Positions 26,579 to 36,774 are shown, numbered from the stretch's first letter. The stretch: 64,000 nucleotides of DNA from Blastopirellula marina DSM 3645 (GCF_000153105.1 NZ_CH672377.1:606532-670531); one strand, 5' to 3'. A program made the numbers and translations. The notes: a model not told the origin generated them from the letters alone.

Positions 26579-28210
26579 ATGGCTAAGAAATCGACCACCA
26601 AAAAAGCAACCGCCCGCCAGACTTCTCCCCCCCAGAACAAAGAATCCAAAGCGAAGAAATCGTTTGAGCAAACCCTGTGGGACACCGCCGACAAGCTGCG
26701 GGGGACGGTCGAATCGTCCGAGTACAAGCATGTCGTCCTCTCGCTGATCTTTCTCAAATTTGTCAGCGACCGGTTTCAGCAGCGCCGCGCGGCGCTAATC
26801 GCCGAAGGCAAAGCCGACTACGTCGACATGGTCGAGTTCTACACCATGCAGAACGTCTTTTACTTGCCGGAGAACTCGCGCTGGTCGACCATCGTCAAAC
26901 AGGCCAAACAGGCCGACATCGCCGTCCACATTGACAGCGCCTTGCATGCGGTCGAAAAGAACAACCCGTCGCTCAAAGGGGCGCTGCCGGACAACTATTT
27001 CTCGCGGATGGGGATCGACGTCGCCAAGTTGGCGGCGCTGATCGACAGCATCAACAACCTCAGCACGGTGGCCGATCAGGCGGCCGAATCCGAAGAAGAC
27101 ATCGTCGGCCGGGTCTACGAATACTTTTTGGGCAAGTTCGCCGCGACCGAAGGCAAAGGGGGCGGCGAGTTCTATACGCCCAAGTGCGTGGTCAATCTGC
27201 TGGCCGAAATGCTGGAGCCCTACAGCGGCAAAATCTATGACCCTTGCTGCGGCAGCGGCGGCATGTTTGTCCAGTCGGTCAAATTCATCACCAGCCATCA
27301 CGGCAACCAAAAAGATATCTCCATCTATGGTCAGGAGCAAACCAGCACGACGTACAAGCTGGCCAAAATGAACCTGGCGATTCGCGGCATCGCCGGCAAC
27401 CTGGGCGAAGTCCCGGCCGATACCTTTTTCAAGGATCAGCACCCTGACCTGAAAGCCGACTACATCCTGGCCAATCCCCCGTTCAACCTCAAAGCGTGGC
27501 GCGGCCCCGACGAACTGACCGACGATCCGCGGTGGAGCGGGTACGACGTACCGCCGGCAGGCAACGCCAACTATGGGTGGATCTTGCATATGATCAGCAA
27601 GCTCTCCGAAAACGGCGTCGCCGGGTTTGTACTGGCCAACGGGTCGATGTCGACCAGCACCAGCGGCGAAGGCGCGATCCGGCAAAAGATCATCGAAAAT
27701 GATCTGGTCGATTGCATGATCGCGCTGCCGGGGCAACTGTTTTACACAACGCAAATCCCGGTCTGTCTCTGGTTTTTGACCAAAAGTAAACAGGCTCGCA
27801 AGGTCCAAGGGCACAGCGAACTGAACCAGCGAAAGCGGAGCGGCGAAACCTTGTTTATCGACGCGCGAAATCACGGCACGATGGTCGACCGCACGCACAA
27901 AGAGCTGACCGAAACCGACATCGCCGAAATCACCCAGACGTATCACGCGTGGCGCGGCGAACCCAAAGATGGCGCCTACGCCGACCGCCCCGGCTTTTGC
28001 AAAAGCGCGACCCTCGCCGAGATCCAAGCCAACGATTACGTGCTGACGCCGGGCCGCTATGTCGGCGCGGCCGCGATCGAAGACGATGGCATTCCGTTTG
28101 AAACCAAGATGACCGAGTTGACCACCACGCTGTACCAGCAGATGGAAGAGGCGAAGCAGCTGGATAAGGCGATCCGGAATAATTTGGGGGCGCTGGGTTA
28201 TGGGGAGTGA
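26579..28210 (+). CDS. hsdM: type I restriction-modification DNA methyltransferase subunit
   Basis: A 543-residue N6-adenine methyltransferase subunit that, with HsdS, modifies the recognition site and is also part of the restriction complex. The first 30 residues are a Lys/Thr-rich tail. The HsdM N-terminal helical domain follows (FEQTLWDTADKLRG, SEYKHVVLSLIFLKF). The catalytic domain has the AdoMet motif I DPCCGSGGMF at about residues 220-229 and motif IV NPPF at about 299-302. The end of the gene overlaps hsdS by 11 bases, indicating co-translation. The ATG at 26579 follows the last intergenic stretch; no consensus ribosome site is seen. Confidence 0.97.
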   Translation: MAKKSTTKKATARQTSPPQNKESKAKKSFEQTLWDTADKLRGTVESSEYKHVVLSLIFLKFVSDRFQQRRAALIAEGKADYVDMVEFYTMQNVFYLPENSRWSTIVKQAKQADIAVHIDSALHAVEKNNPSLKGALPDNYFSRMGIDVAKLAALIDSINNLSTVADQAAESEEDIVGRVYEYFLGKFAATEGKGGGEFYTPKCVVNLLAEMLEPYSGKIYDPCCGSGGMFVQSVKFITSHHGNQKDISIYGQEQTSTTYKLAKMNLAIRGIAGNLGEVPADTFFKDQHPDLKADYILANPPFNLKAWRGPDELTDDPRWSGYDVPPAGNANYGWILHMISKLSENGVAGFVLANGSMSTSTSGEGAIRQKIIENDLVDCMIALPGQLFYTTQIPVCLWFLTKSKQARKVQGHSELNQRKRSGETLFIDARNHGTMVDRTHKELTETDIAEITQTYHAWRGEPKDGAYADRPGFCKSATLAEIQANDYVLTPGRYVGAAAIEDDGIPFETKMTELTTTLYQQMEEAKQLDKAIRNNLGALGYGE

Positions 28211-29582
28211 ATGGAAAACTGCTTTTTTGACTGATCTTTACGACATCAGTTCAGGGCTTTCAAAATCCGCCAAGTTCTTCGGTTCCGGCCATCCCTTCGT
28301 CGCGTTCAAGGATGTGATGTACAACTACTTCTTGCCCAACGAACTTTCTCAGTTGGTGCAGTCCACGAAAGAAGAACAGCAAAAATGCTCAGTTAATCGT
28401 GGGGATGTTTTCCTGACGCGCACGAGCGAAACGATGAATGAACTAGGGATGAGTAGCGTCGCGGTCAAAGATTACGAGGATGCTACATTCAATGGGTTCA
28501 CAAAACGCCTGCGTCCAAAACCCGACACCACAATTGTTCCCGAGTTCGTCGCCTACTATTTGCGGTCGCCCAAGTTCAGAAGCGAAATGCGCGCGTTTTC
28601 TACGATGTCGACACGGGCGAGCTTGAACAATGAAATGATAAGTCGACTCAAAATCTCGTTTCCGTCCGTTCTTGAACAACGAGTAATAGGAGGCGTCTTA
28701 AAGACGCTTGACGACAAGATCGAGCTGAACCGCCAGATGAACGAGACGCTGGAGTCGATGGCTCGGGCGTTATTCCAGAGCTGGTTTGTCGATTTTGATC
28801 CGGTGATCGACAAAGCGCTGGCCGCCGGCAACCCCATCCCCGAGCCTCTGCAGGCCCGAGCCGAAACCCGCCGCGCCCTCGCCAACTCCACACAACCCCT
28901 CCCCGCCCACATCCAAAAGCTCTTTCCCGATGCCTTCCAGTTCGATGAAGAAATGGGCTGGATTCCTGAGGGATGGAAAGTGACGCCGGTAGGCGAAGCA
29001 ATCACGATTAACCCTCGAGTAAGTTTGAAGAAAGGTGCAGTCGCGAAGTATGTCGACATGAAGTCGCTGCCGACCTCGGGATTTGCGATCAATGAAGTCA
29101 TCGAAAAAGAATTCTCAGGTGGAGCAAAGTTTCTGAACGCCGATGTTCTAATGGCACGGATAACTCCCTGCCTTGAGAATGGGAAGGCGGGAGTTGTGGA
29201 TTATCTTGACGATGACGAACCCGGTTTTGGTTCAACTGAATTCATCGTTTTGAGGCCCAAGAATGAGATCGGCACGCCGTTTATTGCCGCTCTTGTCCGT
29301 GACGAAAATTTTCGCGCACATTGCGTATCGAACATGGTGGGGTCATCCGGACGGCAACGCGTGCAAAATTCTTGTTTCGACAGTTACTTCTTGTGTCTGC
29401 CATCGAAACCTCCGCTACTGACTAGTTATCACAAAACCTGCTCCACGTTTTTTGCTCGCATCACGAAGTTGAAACTCGAGACCAACTCACTCACCAAACT
29501 TCGCGACACGCTTCTCCCCAAACTCCTTTCGGGCGAGATTCGCATCCCGGACGCCGAAAAGCTGGTGGCGAATAGCTTATGA
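28200..29582 (+). CDS. hsdS: type I restriction-modification specificity subunit
   Basis: A 460-residue HsdS subunit that reads the bipartite DNA target. It has two variable target-recognition domains, about residues 1-165 and 240-410, each followed by a conserved helical spacer: LNRQMNETLESMARALFQSWFVDFD (about 175-200) in the middle and LTKLRDTLLPKLLSGEIRIP at the C-terminus. The duplication of the spacer is the hallmark of the family. The specificity itself cannot be deduced from sequence. The ATG at 28200 lies inside the end of hsdM; the stop overlaps the hsdR start as ATGA. The recognition domains look less GC-rich than the flanking genes, as is common. Confidence 0.96.
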   Translation: MGSEWKTAFLTDLYDISSGLSKSAKFFGSGHPFVAFKDVMYNYFLPNELSQLVQSTKEEQQKCSVNRGDVFLTRTSETMNELGMSSVAVKDYEDATFNGFTKRLRPKPDTTIVPEFVAYYLRSPKFRSEMRAFSTMSTRASLNNEMISRLKISFPSVLEQRVIGGVLKTLDDKIELNRQMNETLESMARALFQSWFVDFDPVIDKALAAGNPIPEPLQARAETRRALANSTQPLPAHIQKLFPDAFQFDEEMGWIPEGWKVTPVGEAITINPRVSLKKGAVAKYVDMKSLPTSGFAINEVIEKEFSGGAKFLNADVLMARITPCLENGKAGVVDYLDDDEPGFGSTEFIVLRPKNEIGTPFIAALVRDENFRAHCVSNMVGSSGRQRVQNSCFDSYFLCLPSKPPLLTSYHKTCSTFFARITKLKLETNSLTKLRDTLLPKLLSGEIRIPDAEKLVANSL

Positions 29583-32500
29583 GCACGACTCAAAAATTCA
29601 CCGAAGCAAAGCTCGAAGCAGCCATCATCCAATTGCTGGCTGACCAAGGCTATCCGTACCTCTCCGGCGCCGACATGGTGCGAGACCCCAGTGATGTCCT
29701 GATTCGATCCGACCTGCGAGACTTCCTGGCCAAGCGATATGCCGCCGACGGCATCACCGAAGGCGAAATCGACTCGATTGTTCGCCAACTCGACTCGCTC
29801 AACGCCGCCGATTTGTACGACTCGAACAAAACGATCTGCAAGTGGGTCTCGGACGGCTTTTTGCTCAAACGCGAAGATCGCAATCAAAAAGATCTTTACA
29901 TCCAACTGATCGACTACTCTGGATTGGTCGTAGCTGAGCAGACGACCGGTGATCAAACCGGGGACGCCAATATCTACAAAGTCGTCAATCAACTGGAGAT
30001 CGAAGGGCGCGAGAAACGGATCCCGGATCTCATCCTGTATATCAACGGTTTGCCGTTGGTGGTGTTTGAGTTCAAGAGCGCGATTCGCGAAAACGCGACT
30101 TTGCACGACGCCTACCTGCAACTGACCGTGCGCTACGCCCGCGATATCCCTGAGTTGATGAAGTACAACGCGCTCTGCGTGATCAGCGATGGGGTGAACA
30201 ACAAGATGGGCTCGCTGCTGGCCGACTACGAGTTCTTTTACACGTGGCAAAAGATCACCAGCGACGAGGTCGCCACGCGAGACGGGATCAACTCGCTGCA
30301 CACCATGCTGCAAGGCTTGTTCGATCCCCTGCGTCTGCGGCAGGTAATCCGCGATTTCATTCACTTCCCCGATGTTTCTAAAGCGGAAGTAAAAGTCGTC
30401 TGCCGCTACCCGCAGTTTTACGCGGCTCAGAAACTGTACCAGCATATTTTGCAGCACCGCAAACCGGACGGGGACGGCAAAGGGGGGACGTACTTTGGCG
30501 CGACCGGCTGCGGCAAAAGCTTTACGATGCTGTTTCTGACGCGACTGTTGATGAAGAGTCTTGCCCTGGAGAGCCCGACGATTCTGCTGATCACCGATCG
30601 CACCGACTTGGACGATCAGCTCTCGAAGCAATTCACCAATGCGAAAAATTACATCGGTGATCAGACCGTAATGAGCGTGGAAAGCCGTGCGCAGTTGCGG
30701 GAACTATTGACAGGACGCCAGAGCGGAGGGGTCTTTCTGACGACGATTCACAAGTTTACCGAAGACGCGCAGCTGCTGACCGATCGCGCCAATGTGATCT
30801 GCATTTCGGACGAGGCCCATCGCAGCCAGATCAACTTGGATCAAAAGGTGAAGGTGACTGAATCCGGCGTCAAAAAGTCATACGGGTTCGCCAAGTACTT
30901 GCACGATTCGCTGCCGAATGCGACCTATGTCGGTTTCACCGGCACGCCGATCGACGCGACGCTGGATGTATTTGGCGAAGTGGTCGACTCCTACACGATG
31001 ACCGAATCGGTCAGGGACGAAATCACGGTGCGGATCGTCTATGAAGGACGCGCCGCGAAGGTGCTGCTGGACAATCAGAAACTGGAAGAGATCGAGGAGT
31101 ACTATCAGCGCTGCGCGGACGAAGGAGCCAGCGACTACCAGATTGAAGAGAGCAAAAAAGCCTCGGCCCAGATGAACGCGATCCTAGGCGACCCTCAGCG
31201 CATCAAAGCGGTGGCCGCCGACTTTGTGGCGCACTACGAAAAGCGAGTCGAAGAAGGTTCGACCGTCGCAGGCAAAGCGATGTTCGTCTGCAGCAAGCGG
31301 GAAATCGCCTGGGCGTTCTACCAAGAGGTGATTGCGCTGCGTCCCCAATGGAACGAAGTCCGCGAGTCTGCCGAGGGTGTCGAACTGACCGAGACGGAGC
31401 GCAAGAAGATCAAGCCGATGGAGCGGATCAAAATGATCATGACTCGCGGCAAGGATGACCAGAAAGAGCTTTACGATCTGCTGGGCGGCAAGGATTATCG
31501 CCAGGAACTGGACCGCCAGTTTAAGAACTTGAAATCGAACTTCAAAATCGCCGTCGTGGTCGATATGTGGCTGACCGGTTTCGATGTCCCTTCACTGGAC
31601 ACCATGTACATCGATAAACCGGTCAAACGCCACAACTTGATCCAGACGATTTCGCGCGTGAATCGGAAGTTTGAGTCGAAGCAGAAGGGCTTGGTGATTG
31701 ACTACATCGGGATCAAGAAGCAGATGAATCTGGCGCTGGCTCATTACAACAAAGCGGACCAGCAGAACTTCGAGGAGATCAGCCAATCGGTCGTCGTGGT
31801 GAAGGACCACTTGGATCTGCTGCGCCAAGTCTTTCAGAAATTCGACGCGTCCGATTATTTTCATGGCGACTCGGTCGCCCAGCTGAACTGCCTGAACCGA
31901 GCGGCGGAATACGCCCAGCTGACGGAAAAGATCGAGAAGCGTTTCATGGCGTTGGTAAAACGGATGAAGGCCGCCTACGACATTTGTTGCGGCAGCGAAG
32001 GACTCAGCCAGGACGAGCGAGACCGGATTCACTTCTACTTGGCGGTTCGCTCGATCGTATTCAAGCTGACCAAAGGCAATGCGCCGGACGCCGCGCAGAT
32101 GAACAAGAAGGTGCGCGAGATGATTGCCGAAGCGCTGAAGAGCGATGGCGTCGAGGAGATTTTTAAACTGGGCGATGTCGACGGAATCGACATCTTTGAC
32201 GACGACTATTTGGCGAAGATTGAAAAGATCAAGCTGCCCAACACCAAGATCAAACTGCTGCAGCAGATGTTGGCCAAAGCGATTGAAGAGTTCAAAAGAA
32301 CCAACCGGATCCGGGGAATCGACTTCGCCCAAAAGTTCAAAGATTTGGTCGACCGCTATAACGAGCGAAGCGAAGAAGACGTCCTAGTGAGCGACGTGCT
32401 GGACGATTTTTCGAGCGAAATTGTCGACCTGATCCGAGCCCTAAAAGACGAACGCGAGTCGTTCCACGACCTGGGGATCGACCTGGAAGACAAAGCGTTT

Positions 32501-32770
32501 TACGACATCTTAAAAAGCCTGGCGATCAAATACGATTTCACTTATCCCGAAGACAAGCTGATCGAGCTAGCCAAAGCGGTGAAGCTGGTCGTCGATGATA
32601 AAGTGAAATACACCGACTGGAGCAAGCGCGACGACATCAAAGCCGAGTTAAAGGTCGACCTGATCCTAGTGCTGGCCGATCACGGCTATCCGCCGGTCGA
32701 CCGGGATGAGGTTTACCAAGAGATCTACGCACAAGCAGAGAACTTTAAGAAGCACCGCACAGGGCTGTAG
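29579..32770 (+). CDS. hsdR: type I restriction enzyme endonuclease/translocase subunit
   Basis: A 1063-residue HsdR motor-nuclease that translocates and cuts unmodified DNA. The N-terminal PD-(D/E)XK nuclease shows IPDLILY (Asp near residue 148) and VVFEFKS (E-x-K near 163). The SF2 translocase follows with Walker A FGATGCGKS (about 305-313), DEAH in ISDEAHRSQ (near 410), GFTGTPID, and motif VI QTISRVNR. The C-terminal helical region is complete and typical in length. It shares a four-base overlap with hsdS, so hsdM, hsdS and hsdR form one operon. All catalytic residues visible are intact, so the system is likely active. Confidence 0.97.
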   Translation: MSTTQKFTEAKLEAAIIQLLADQGYPYLSGADMVRDPSDVLIRSDLRDFLAKRYAADGITEGEIDSIVRQLDSLNAADLYDSNKTICKWVSDGFLLKREDRNQKDLYIQLIDYSGLVVAEQTTGDQTGDANIYKVVNQLEIEGREKRIPDLILYINGLPLVVFEFKSAIRENATLHDAYLQLTVRYARDIPELMKYNALCVISDGVNNKMGSLLADYEFFYTWQKITSDEVATRDGINSLHTMLQGLFDPLRLRQVIRDFIHFPDVSKAEVKVVCRYPQFYAAQKLYQHILQHRKPDGDGKGGTYFGATGCGKSFTMLFLTRLLMKSLALESPTILLITDRTDLDDQLSKQFTNAKNYIGDQTVMSVESRAQLRELLTGRQSGGVFLTTIHKFTEDAQLLTDRANVICISDEAHRSQINLDQKVKVTESGVKKSYGFAKYLHDSLPNATYVGFTGTPIDATLDVFGEVVDSYTMTESVRDEITVRIVYEGRAAKVLLDNQKLEEIEEYYQRCADEGASDYQIEESKKASAQMNAILGDPQRIKAVAADFVAHYEKRVEEGSTVAGKAMFVCSKREIAWAFYQEVIALRPQWNEVRESAEGVELTETERKKIKPMERIKMIMTRGKDDQKELYDLLGGKDYRQELDRQFKNLKSNFKIAVVVDMWLTGFDVPSLDTMYIDKPVKRHNLIQTISRVNRKFESKQKGLVIDYIGIKKQMNLALAHYNKADQQNFEEISQSVVVVKDHLDLLRQVFQKFDASDYFHGDSVAQLNCLNRAAEYAQLTEKIEKRFMALVKRMKAAYDICCGSEGLSQDERDRIHFYLAVRSIVFKLTKGNAPDAAQMNKKVREMIAEALKSDGVEEIFKLGDVDGIDIFDDDYLAKIEKIKLPNTKIKLLQQMLAKAIEEFKRTNRIRGIDFAQKFKDLVDRYNERSEEDVLVSDVLDDFSSEIVDLIRALKDERESFHDLGIDLEDKAFYDILKSLAIKYDFTYPEDKLIELAKAVKLVVDDKVKYTDWSKRDDIKAELKVDLILVLADHGYPPVDRDEVYQEIYAQAENFKKHRTGL

Positions 32771-32816
32771 CACCGCGCAGCGACGCCCAGCCCTCGAAGG
32801 CGACGGAAAGCGGCGG

Positions 32817-32864
32817 ATGGGCGAGAAGATGCTTTCCACCCCGAGCATTGGCGTTCTCGCCCAT
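32817..32864. terminator. hairpin after hsdR
   Basis: ATGGGCGAGAA (32817-32827) and TTCTCGCCCAT (32854-32864) form an 11-bp stem with additional GATGC/GCATT pairing inside. It lies 46 bases after the hsdR stop and between convergent genes. There is no T run, so termination is inferred only from position and stem strength. Confidence 0.4.
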
Positions 32865-32917
32865 TGGAGAAGCAATCGCGCAGCGCAGCACGCGAAGGCG
32901 CCCCCGTTGATTCCAAC

Positions 32918-33340
32918 TTATTTTGACTTCAGATCAAAATCGACGACGTTGTCCCCGGCGGTGACTTCGGCGACCAGTTCTGATTTGGTGTGATATTTGG
33001 CCGGCAATCGTTCTGGCGAAGCCGGTTTGCTGGGATTGGACGGATCGTCAAATTCCTGATAGGTGGTGATCGTTACCGAATGGTCGCCCAGCTTCGCGCC
33101 GTCGAGATCGATATTGTATCTCAGACTGTATTGCCCCTGTTCATTGGTCAGCCCGGTCGATGGTCTGCCGGCGGTTGGTTGAAACTTCAGCGTGGCGTTA
33201 TTGAGCGGCTTGCCGTCGAGCGTCACCGTACCGGTAACCGGGGCGACTTCGGGGAGATCCGATGGTCCGGCCGAGCATCCGGCCAGGAGCAAACCGCAGA
33301 GCGCGAGACTCACGATATTGCACTTTAGAAGTACTTGCAC
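32918..33340 (-). CDS. small lipoprotein with transthyretin-like fold
   Basis: A 140-residue lipoprotein. From the GTG at 33340 (TAGGA about eight bases upstream) the signal peptide ends in the lipobox LLAGC, so the mature protein is probably lipid-anchored. The body, VTGTVTLDGKPLNNATLKFQP, then TNEQGQYSLRY and KLGDHSVTITTYQ, is the carboxypeptidase-regulatory/transthyretin-like beta-sandwich pattern common in planctomycete lipoproteins. It lies downstream of a DUF1559 gene on the same strand, and the same arrangement recurs at 41829 and 62635. The function is unknown; a surface or pilus-associated role is a guess from the pairing. Confidence 0.82.
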   Translation of the reverse strand: MQVLLKCNIVSLALCGLLLAGCSAGPSDLPEVAPVTGTVTLDGKPLNNATLKFQPTAGRPSTGLTNEQGQYSLRYNIDLDGAKLGDHSVTITTYQEFDDPSNPSKPASPERLPAKYHTKSELVAEVTAGDNVVDFDLKSK

Positions 33341-33604
33341 TTCGTCATTCCTAATAGAAAGCCAAGTTGTTTCAAGTCGACGGAACCAGGCAGACGCTGC
33401 GATCCTATTCGTGGCAGGTCGCGCCGAAGTCTCGATCACGTCGAAAAGGGAAAGTAGAAATTGGGCGGCAGTCGCGCCGGCTGTTTATCTTCTTGCATGG
33501 GCCAAGCACGCGAAACTTACGCCGCAGAACTCGCTTACGTTTAACCGTCTGAATGCGATCCCCAAATAGCGGCGTAAGTCGCTCTGGCGCGAGCGGCCTA
33601 GTTG

Positions 33605-34576
33605 TCAAAACTCGCCGATCACTTCGCCGCCGCGGATCGATTGCATCGCGTTGATGACGCCGACTTGATCGGCGTTCTCGCTCATAAAGCGAACGGAACA
33701 ATCGGCCAAGAGGAAATGAACTCCCCCCTTATGCAGACTGCCGACTCCATTTCTACCCACGCCTGAATTTGGGGTATCGGCGACGATTTGATTGATTCCC
33801 TTCTTCAATTCGAGCCAGTAAATATAGGTGTAGGTATTCCAGTAGGGGCCTGTCCACTTCTCCCCGGATTTCTTTTGAAAAGGAGCCTCCGTCATCGCGA
33901 CCGTATTGCTCGTCCCATCGGTGATGTCACGAAAACTTGCCGCTCCATTGGGGCCCCACATGCCCTTGTCTAACGCCGTGCTCTTCGCCCAGGTCGTGCT
34001 CCAAGCTCCATCCCCCTGGTGCGACACCAGACCGTAACTCGTTCGGTAGGCGCCGTTGGCGACGGAGAATTCATGATTGGCGTCACCACGCTCTGGCCCT
34101 GGATCACTAGGGCAGGCGAAAATCGACAGTTGACTGGTCACCAGCGCGAACTGATCGGTGGTCGGAATCGTGGCGGTGCAATTGCTATTGTTGTTGTAGC
34201 GAGATTTTCCGGAGGGGGAGGAAAAGTCGATTTGGTTATGGAGAGCCGATTGTTCCACATACGGCAGAATCATCTGGAACGCCGTGTGGTTTAAGATTTT
34301 CTGATCGGGAGAGACGATGTCGCAGTTGGTTCCCGGGTTGAGCGCTCCCGGCGGAAAGGTGTTGTGCACATCGTGATAGTTGTGCATCGCCAAGCCGATC
34401 TGCTTTAGATTGCTTTTGCACTGGAGTCTTCGCGCGGCTTCGCGAGCCTGCTGAACGGCAGGCAGCAACAAAGCGATGAGAACGCCGATGATTGCAATCA
34501 CGACTAGCAATTCGACGAGCGTAAATCCAGAATGGGGGTTTTCTGGAGCGTGATGGGCCGCATGTTTTTGTTTCAC
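33605..34576 (-). CDS. DUF1559 pilin-like protein
   Basis: A 323-residue protein with a type IV pilin-like N-terminus: after a short basic leader ([16 protein letters not shown]) comes [33 protein letters not shown], the prepilin cleavage site G/F with Glu at +5. The DUF1559 body follows ([22 protein letters not shown]) and the C-terminus carries the family H-x-G-G-x-x-F-L-x-A-D-x-S pattern as [13 protein letters not shown]. Members are hugely expanded in planctomycetes and are thought to be exported through a type II/pilus-like pathway. GTG start at 34576 with AGGA ten bases upstream. The lipoprotein gene follows after 264 bases. Confidence 0.93.
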   Translation of the reverse strand: MKQKHAAHHAPENPHSGFTLVELLVVIAIIGVLIALLLPAVQQAREAARRLQCKSNLKQIGLAMHNYHDVHNTFPPGALNPGTNCDIVSPDQKILNHTAFQMILPYVEQSALHNQIDFSSPSGKSRYNNNSNCTATIPTTDQFALVTSQLSIFACPSDPGPERGDANHEFSVANGAYRTSYGLVSHQGDGAWSTTWAKSTALDKGMWGPNGAASFRDITDGTSNTVAMTEAPFQKKSGEKWTGPYWNTYTYIYWLELKKGINQIVADTPNSGVGRNGVGSLHKGGVHFLLADCSVRFMSENADQVGVINAMQSIRGGEVIGEF

Positions 34577-34757
34577 GTGAATTTTTTCCTAGGAGAGGAG
34601 AAAATGGCAGGGTATTGAGAAATAAATGATCACGTCATGCCAAGTAAGTGCCCCACAAACGAGTTTTGGACACTTTTTCGCCGATAAATTTTTAAATTAA
34701 TTCCGCGTAACAACTCCTTTTGATGTCCGAAATGGCTTGCGGGAGCACTTAATACCT

Positions 34758-35375
34758 ATGACAGGCGGTGAACAACGACGTCCATCGAGCGGCGATGCTG
34801 CGACAGCGGATGCTCACATTGAGCAGTTCATTCAATTATTGGCCGAGAATGAACGTCTGTTGGCGGTATTTGTGATGACGATGGTGCCGCATTCACCGGA
34901 TGCCGACGACATCCTCCAAGACACGAAGATCGCGCTGTGGCGCAACTTCGACCAATTTGAATTGGGAACCGATTTTGGTGCTTGGGCAAGACGCACGGCA
35001 TTTCATCGAATTCTCGCGTTTCGCAAAAAGAAGGGTCGCGACAAGTTGCACTGCGGGTTGTCTCAGGACTGTTACGCGATGCTTGCGAAAGATTACGAAG
35101 CGGACGTAAGCGGACGCGTGGATTGGATTCGACATTTGAAGCGTTGCCTTTTGCGGTTGCCTGAACAACACCAACAAATCATCCAGATGCGCTACGAACA
35201 GCAACTTTCGATCGATCGGATCGCCGCGACCGTCGATCGCACGCCGGCAGCGATCTATCGCGTACTCAGCCGCATTCGACTTGCGCTGCGAGACTGCATT
35301 CGTTATGGCGAATCGTCGTCATCGCCGGTTTCTGAACCCTACAGAAGTGATGAGCTGCCTGATGCAGGAAAATGA
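34758..35375 (+). CDS. ECF-type RNA polymerase sigma factor
   Basis: A 205-residue sigma-70 family protein with regions 2 and 4 only, the ECF layout. Region 2 shows DADDILQDTKIALWRNFDQF, followed by FGAWARRTAFHRILAFRKKK. Region 4 shows LPEQHQQIIQMRYEQQLSIDRIAATVDRTPAAIYRVLSRIR. The ATG at 34758 is chosen over an upstream TTG. Its 3' end overlaps the start of a FecR-domain gene by 26 bases, an arrangement typical of planctomycete sigma/anti-sigma pairs. It is divergent from the DUF1559 gene across about 180 AT-rich bases that probably hold both promoters. Confidence 0.93.
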   Translation: MTGGEQRRPSSGDAATADAHIEQFIQLLAENERLLAVFVMTMVPHSPDADDILQDTKIALWRNFDQFELGTDFGAWARRTAFHRILAFRKKKGRDKLHCGLSQDCYAMLAKDYEADVSGRVDWIRHLKRCLLRLPEQHQQIIQMRYEQQLSIDRIAATVDRTPAAIYRVLSRIRLALRDCIRYGESSSSPVSEPYRSDELPDAGK

Positions 35376-36774
35376 AGCGCGACAAATTGCCATCGCGATC
35401 GAGCACTTGATCGAAGGAACTCTGCCTGCTGATCAGTTGGAGTTTCTCGAACGAATGCTGTTGGAAGACTCTGAAGCGCGAGCGTTGTTTCTCGATCTAA
35501 CTCAAACGCACGCCCATTTGCGTCGGGAGATTCCTCGTCTGCAGGTGGGCGAATACGAGTGGCCGACCGTTGTTTCTCGGAAGGAGCAGCGATCCTCGAC
35601 TTGGTATTCGGCGATCGTCGCGGCTTGCGTTGTCGTGGCTGCGATGTTTTTCTGGCTCGCTCAAGAACCGCAGGCCGCCAAACAGCAGGCGATCGCTGAA
35701 TTGGTGCGCTGCGACGATGCGACATGGGGAGCGAGCACGCTGGCGACCGAAATCGGCTTACCTCTGGGCCCTGGCCGGATGCGGCTGGAGCAAGGACGCG
35801 CGATCCTGCGATTTAAGTCGGGCGCGAAGGTCTTTCTGGGTGGCCAAACGGATCTTGAACTGCGCGATGAATTGACCGCCGTGTTGCATTCCGGAACGGT
35901 GATCGTAGAAGCTCCCGAGTCGGCGCATGGATTCGCCGTCCACACTCCGAGCGCGATTGCAATCGACCACGGCACCAAGTTCGCCATCTCGGTTGATCGC
36001 GCGCGTGACATCTCACACTTGCAAGTGCTCGACGGAGAAGTGGAGATCCGACATCCAAATTCCGGCAAAGCGACCATGCTGATCAAGGGCGAAGCGGTGA
36101 CCGCGACACAACAAGCGGTGAGTGAGAAGACCGCAGCTGAATTGAGTGAGTTTTACGTGGCTCGGTCCGAAGAAAATAACGTGCCGCTCAATTCGATCCG
36201 AATCACAACGGCGATGGGGCGCGACGCTACGATCGTCAAGAGTAACGCGCCGCAGCTAACCGATCCTGCGTTGATTCTGGTGAAAAACTGCCCCAACGAA
36301 TATCGCCGCAAAGGCTATCTCGCATTCGACCTGAGCTTGGTAAAAGGGCTCCACTATAATCATGCGAAACTAATCCTGACGCTCCAATCCAGTAAGTTTT
36401 CTCACCCCACCGAAGAACCTGACGCTCGGTTTACGGTTTACGGAATCACCGCAGAGTCCCTGGATGACTGGCGCCGCGAGGATCTTCGTTGGGACAACGC
36501 GCCAGCCAATCTCGACGGAGCGGATGAGGTCGACGAAACCGTGACGCAGAAACTCGGCGAGTTCGAAATCCCCGCTGGGCGCGACTCAGGGCAAGTCGTT
36601 TTGGAAAGTAAGGGTTTGACGGACTTCCTGAAATCCGATACCAACGGCATCGTCACTTTAATCATCGTGCGGAATAACCTTCAAGTCTCCCCGTTTTCTT
36701 CGCCGACCACTTTCGCCAGTCGTCGTCATCCGACGCAATTGCCGCCGACTCTTGAGTTTGAATTGGAACCATAG
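35350..36774 (+). CDS. FecR-domain anti-sigma/receptor with C-terminal beta-sandwich
   Basis: About 474 residues, likely membrane-spanning partner of the sigma factor upstream. The N-terminal cytoplasmic part (about 1-75, ALFLDLTQTHAHLRREIPRL) is the helical anti-sigma-like region; one membrane segment follows (YSAIVAACVVVAAMFFWLA). The FecR domain is at about 140-240 (GRAILRFKSGAKVFLGG, then SAIAIDHGTKFAISVD and VLDGEVEIRH). A C-terminal beta-rich domain (about 280-470) with KGYLAFDLSLV and DDWRREDLRWDNAP matches the DNRLRE/carbohydrate-like jelly-roll pattern. The start could also be ATG 35362. A role in sensing an extracellular ligand and controlling the sigma factor is inferred from FecR/FecI biology. 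Confidence 0.85.
   Translation: MSCLMQENEARQIAIAIEHLIEGTLPADQLEFLERMLLEDSEARALFLDLTQTHAHLRREIPRLQVGEYEWPTVVSRKEQRSSTWYSAIVAACVVVAAMFFWLAQEPQAAKQQAIAELVRCDDATWGASTLATEIGLPLGPGRMRLEQGRAILRFKSGAKVFLGGQTDLELRDELTAVLHSGTVIVEAPESAHGFAVHTPSAIAIDHGTKFAISVDRARDISHLQVLDGEVEIRHPNSGKATMLIKGEAVTATQQAVSEKTAAELSEFYVARSEENNVPLNSIRITTAMGRDATIVKSNAPQLTDPALILVKNCPNEYRRKGYLAFDLSLVKGLHYNHAKLILTLQSSKFSHPTEEPDARFTVYGITAESLDDWRREDLRWDNAPANLDGADEVDETVTQKLGEFEIPAGRDSGQVVLESKGLTDFLKSDTNGIVTLIIVRNNLQVSPFSSPTTFASRRHPTQLPPTLEFELEP

Noticed and set aside
26795-28027. 410-codon minus-strand frame inside hsdM
   Set aside because: It lies wholly opposite an unmistakable HsdM coding region and has a composition rich in Val, Arg and Phe typical of antisense frames in GC-rich genes.
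29429-30631. 400-codon minus-strand frame opposite hsdS/hsdR
   Set aside because: Antisense to conserved HsdR motifs and without any family features of its own.
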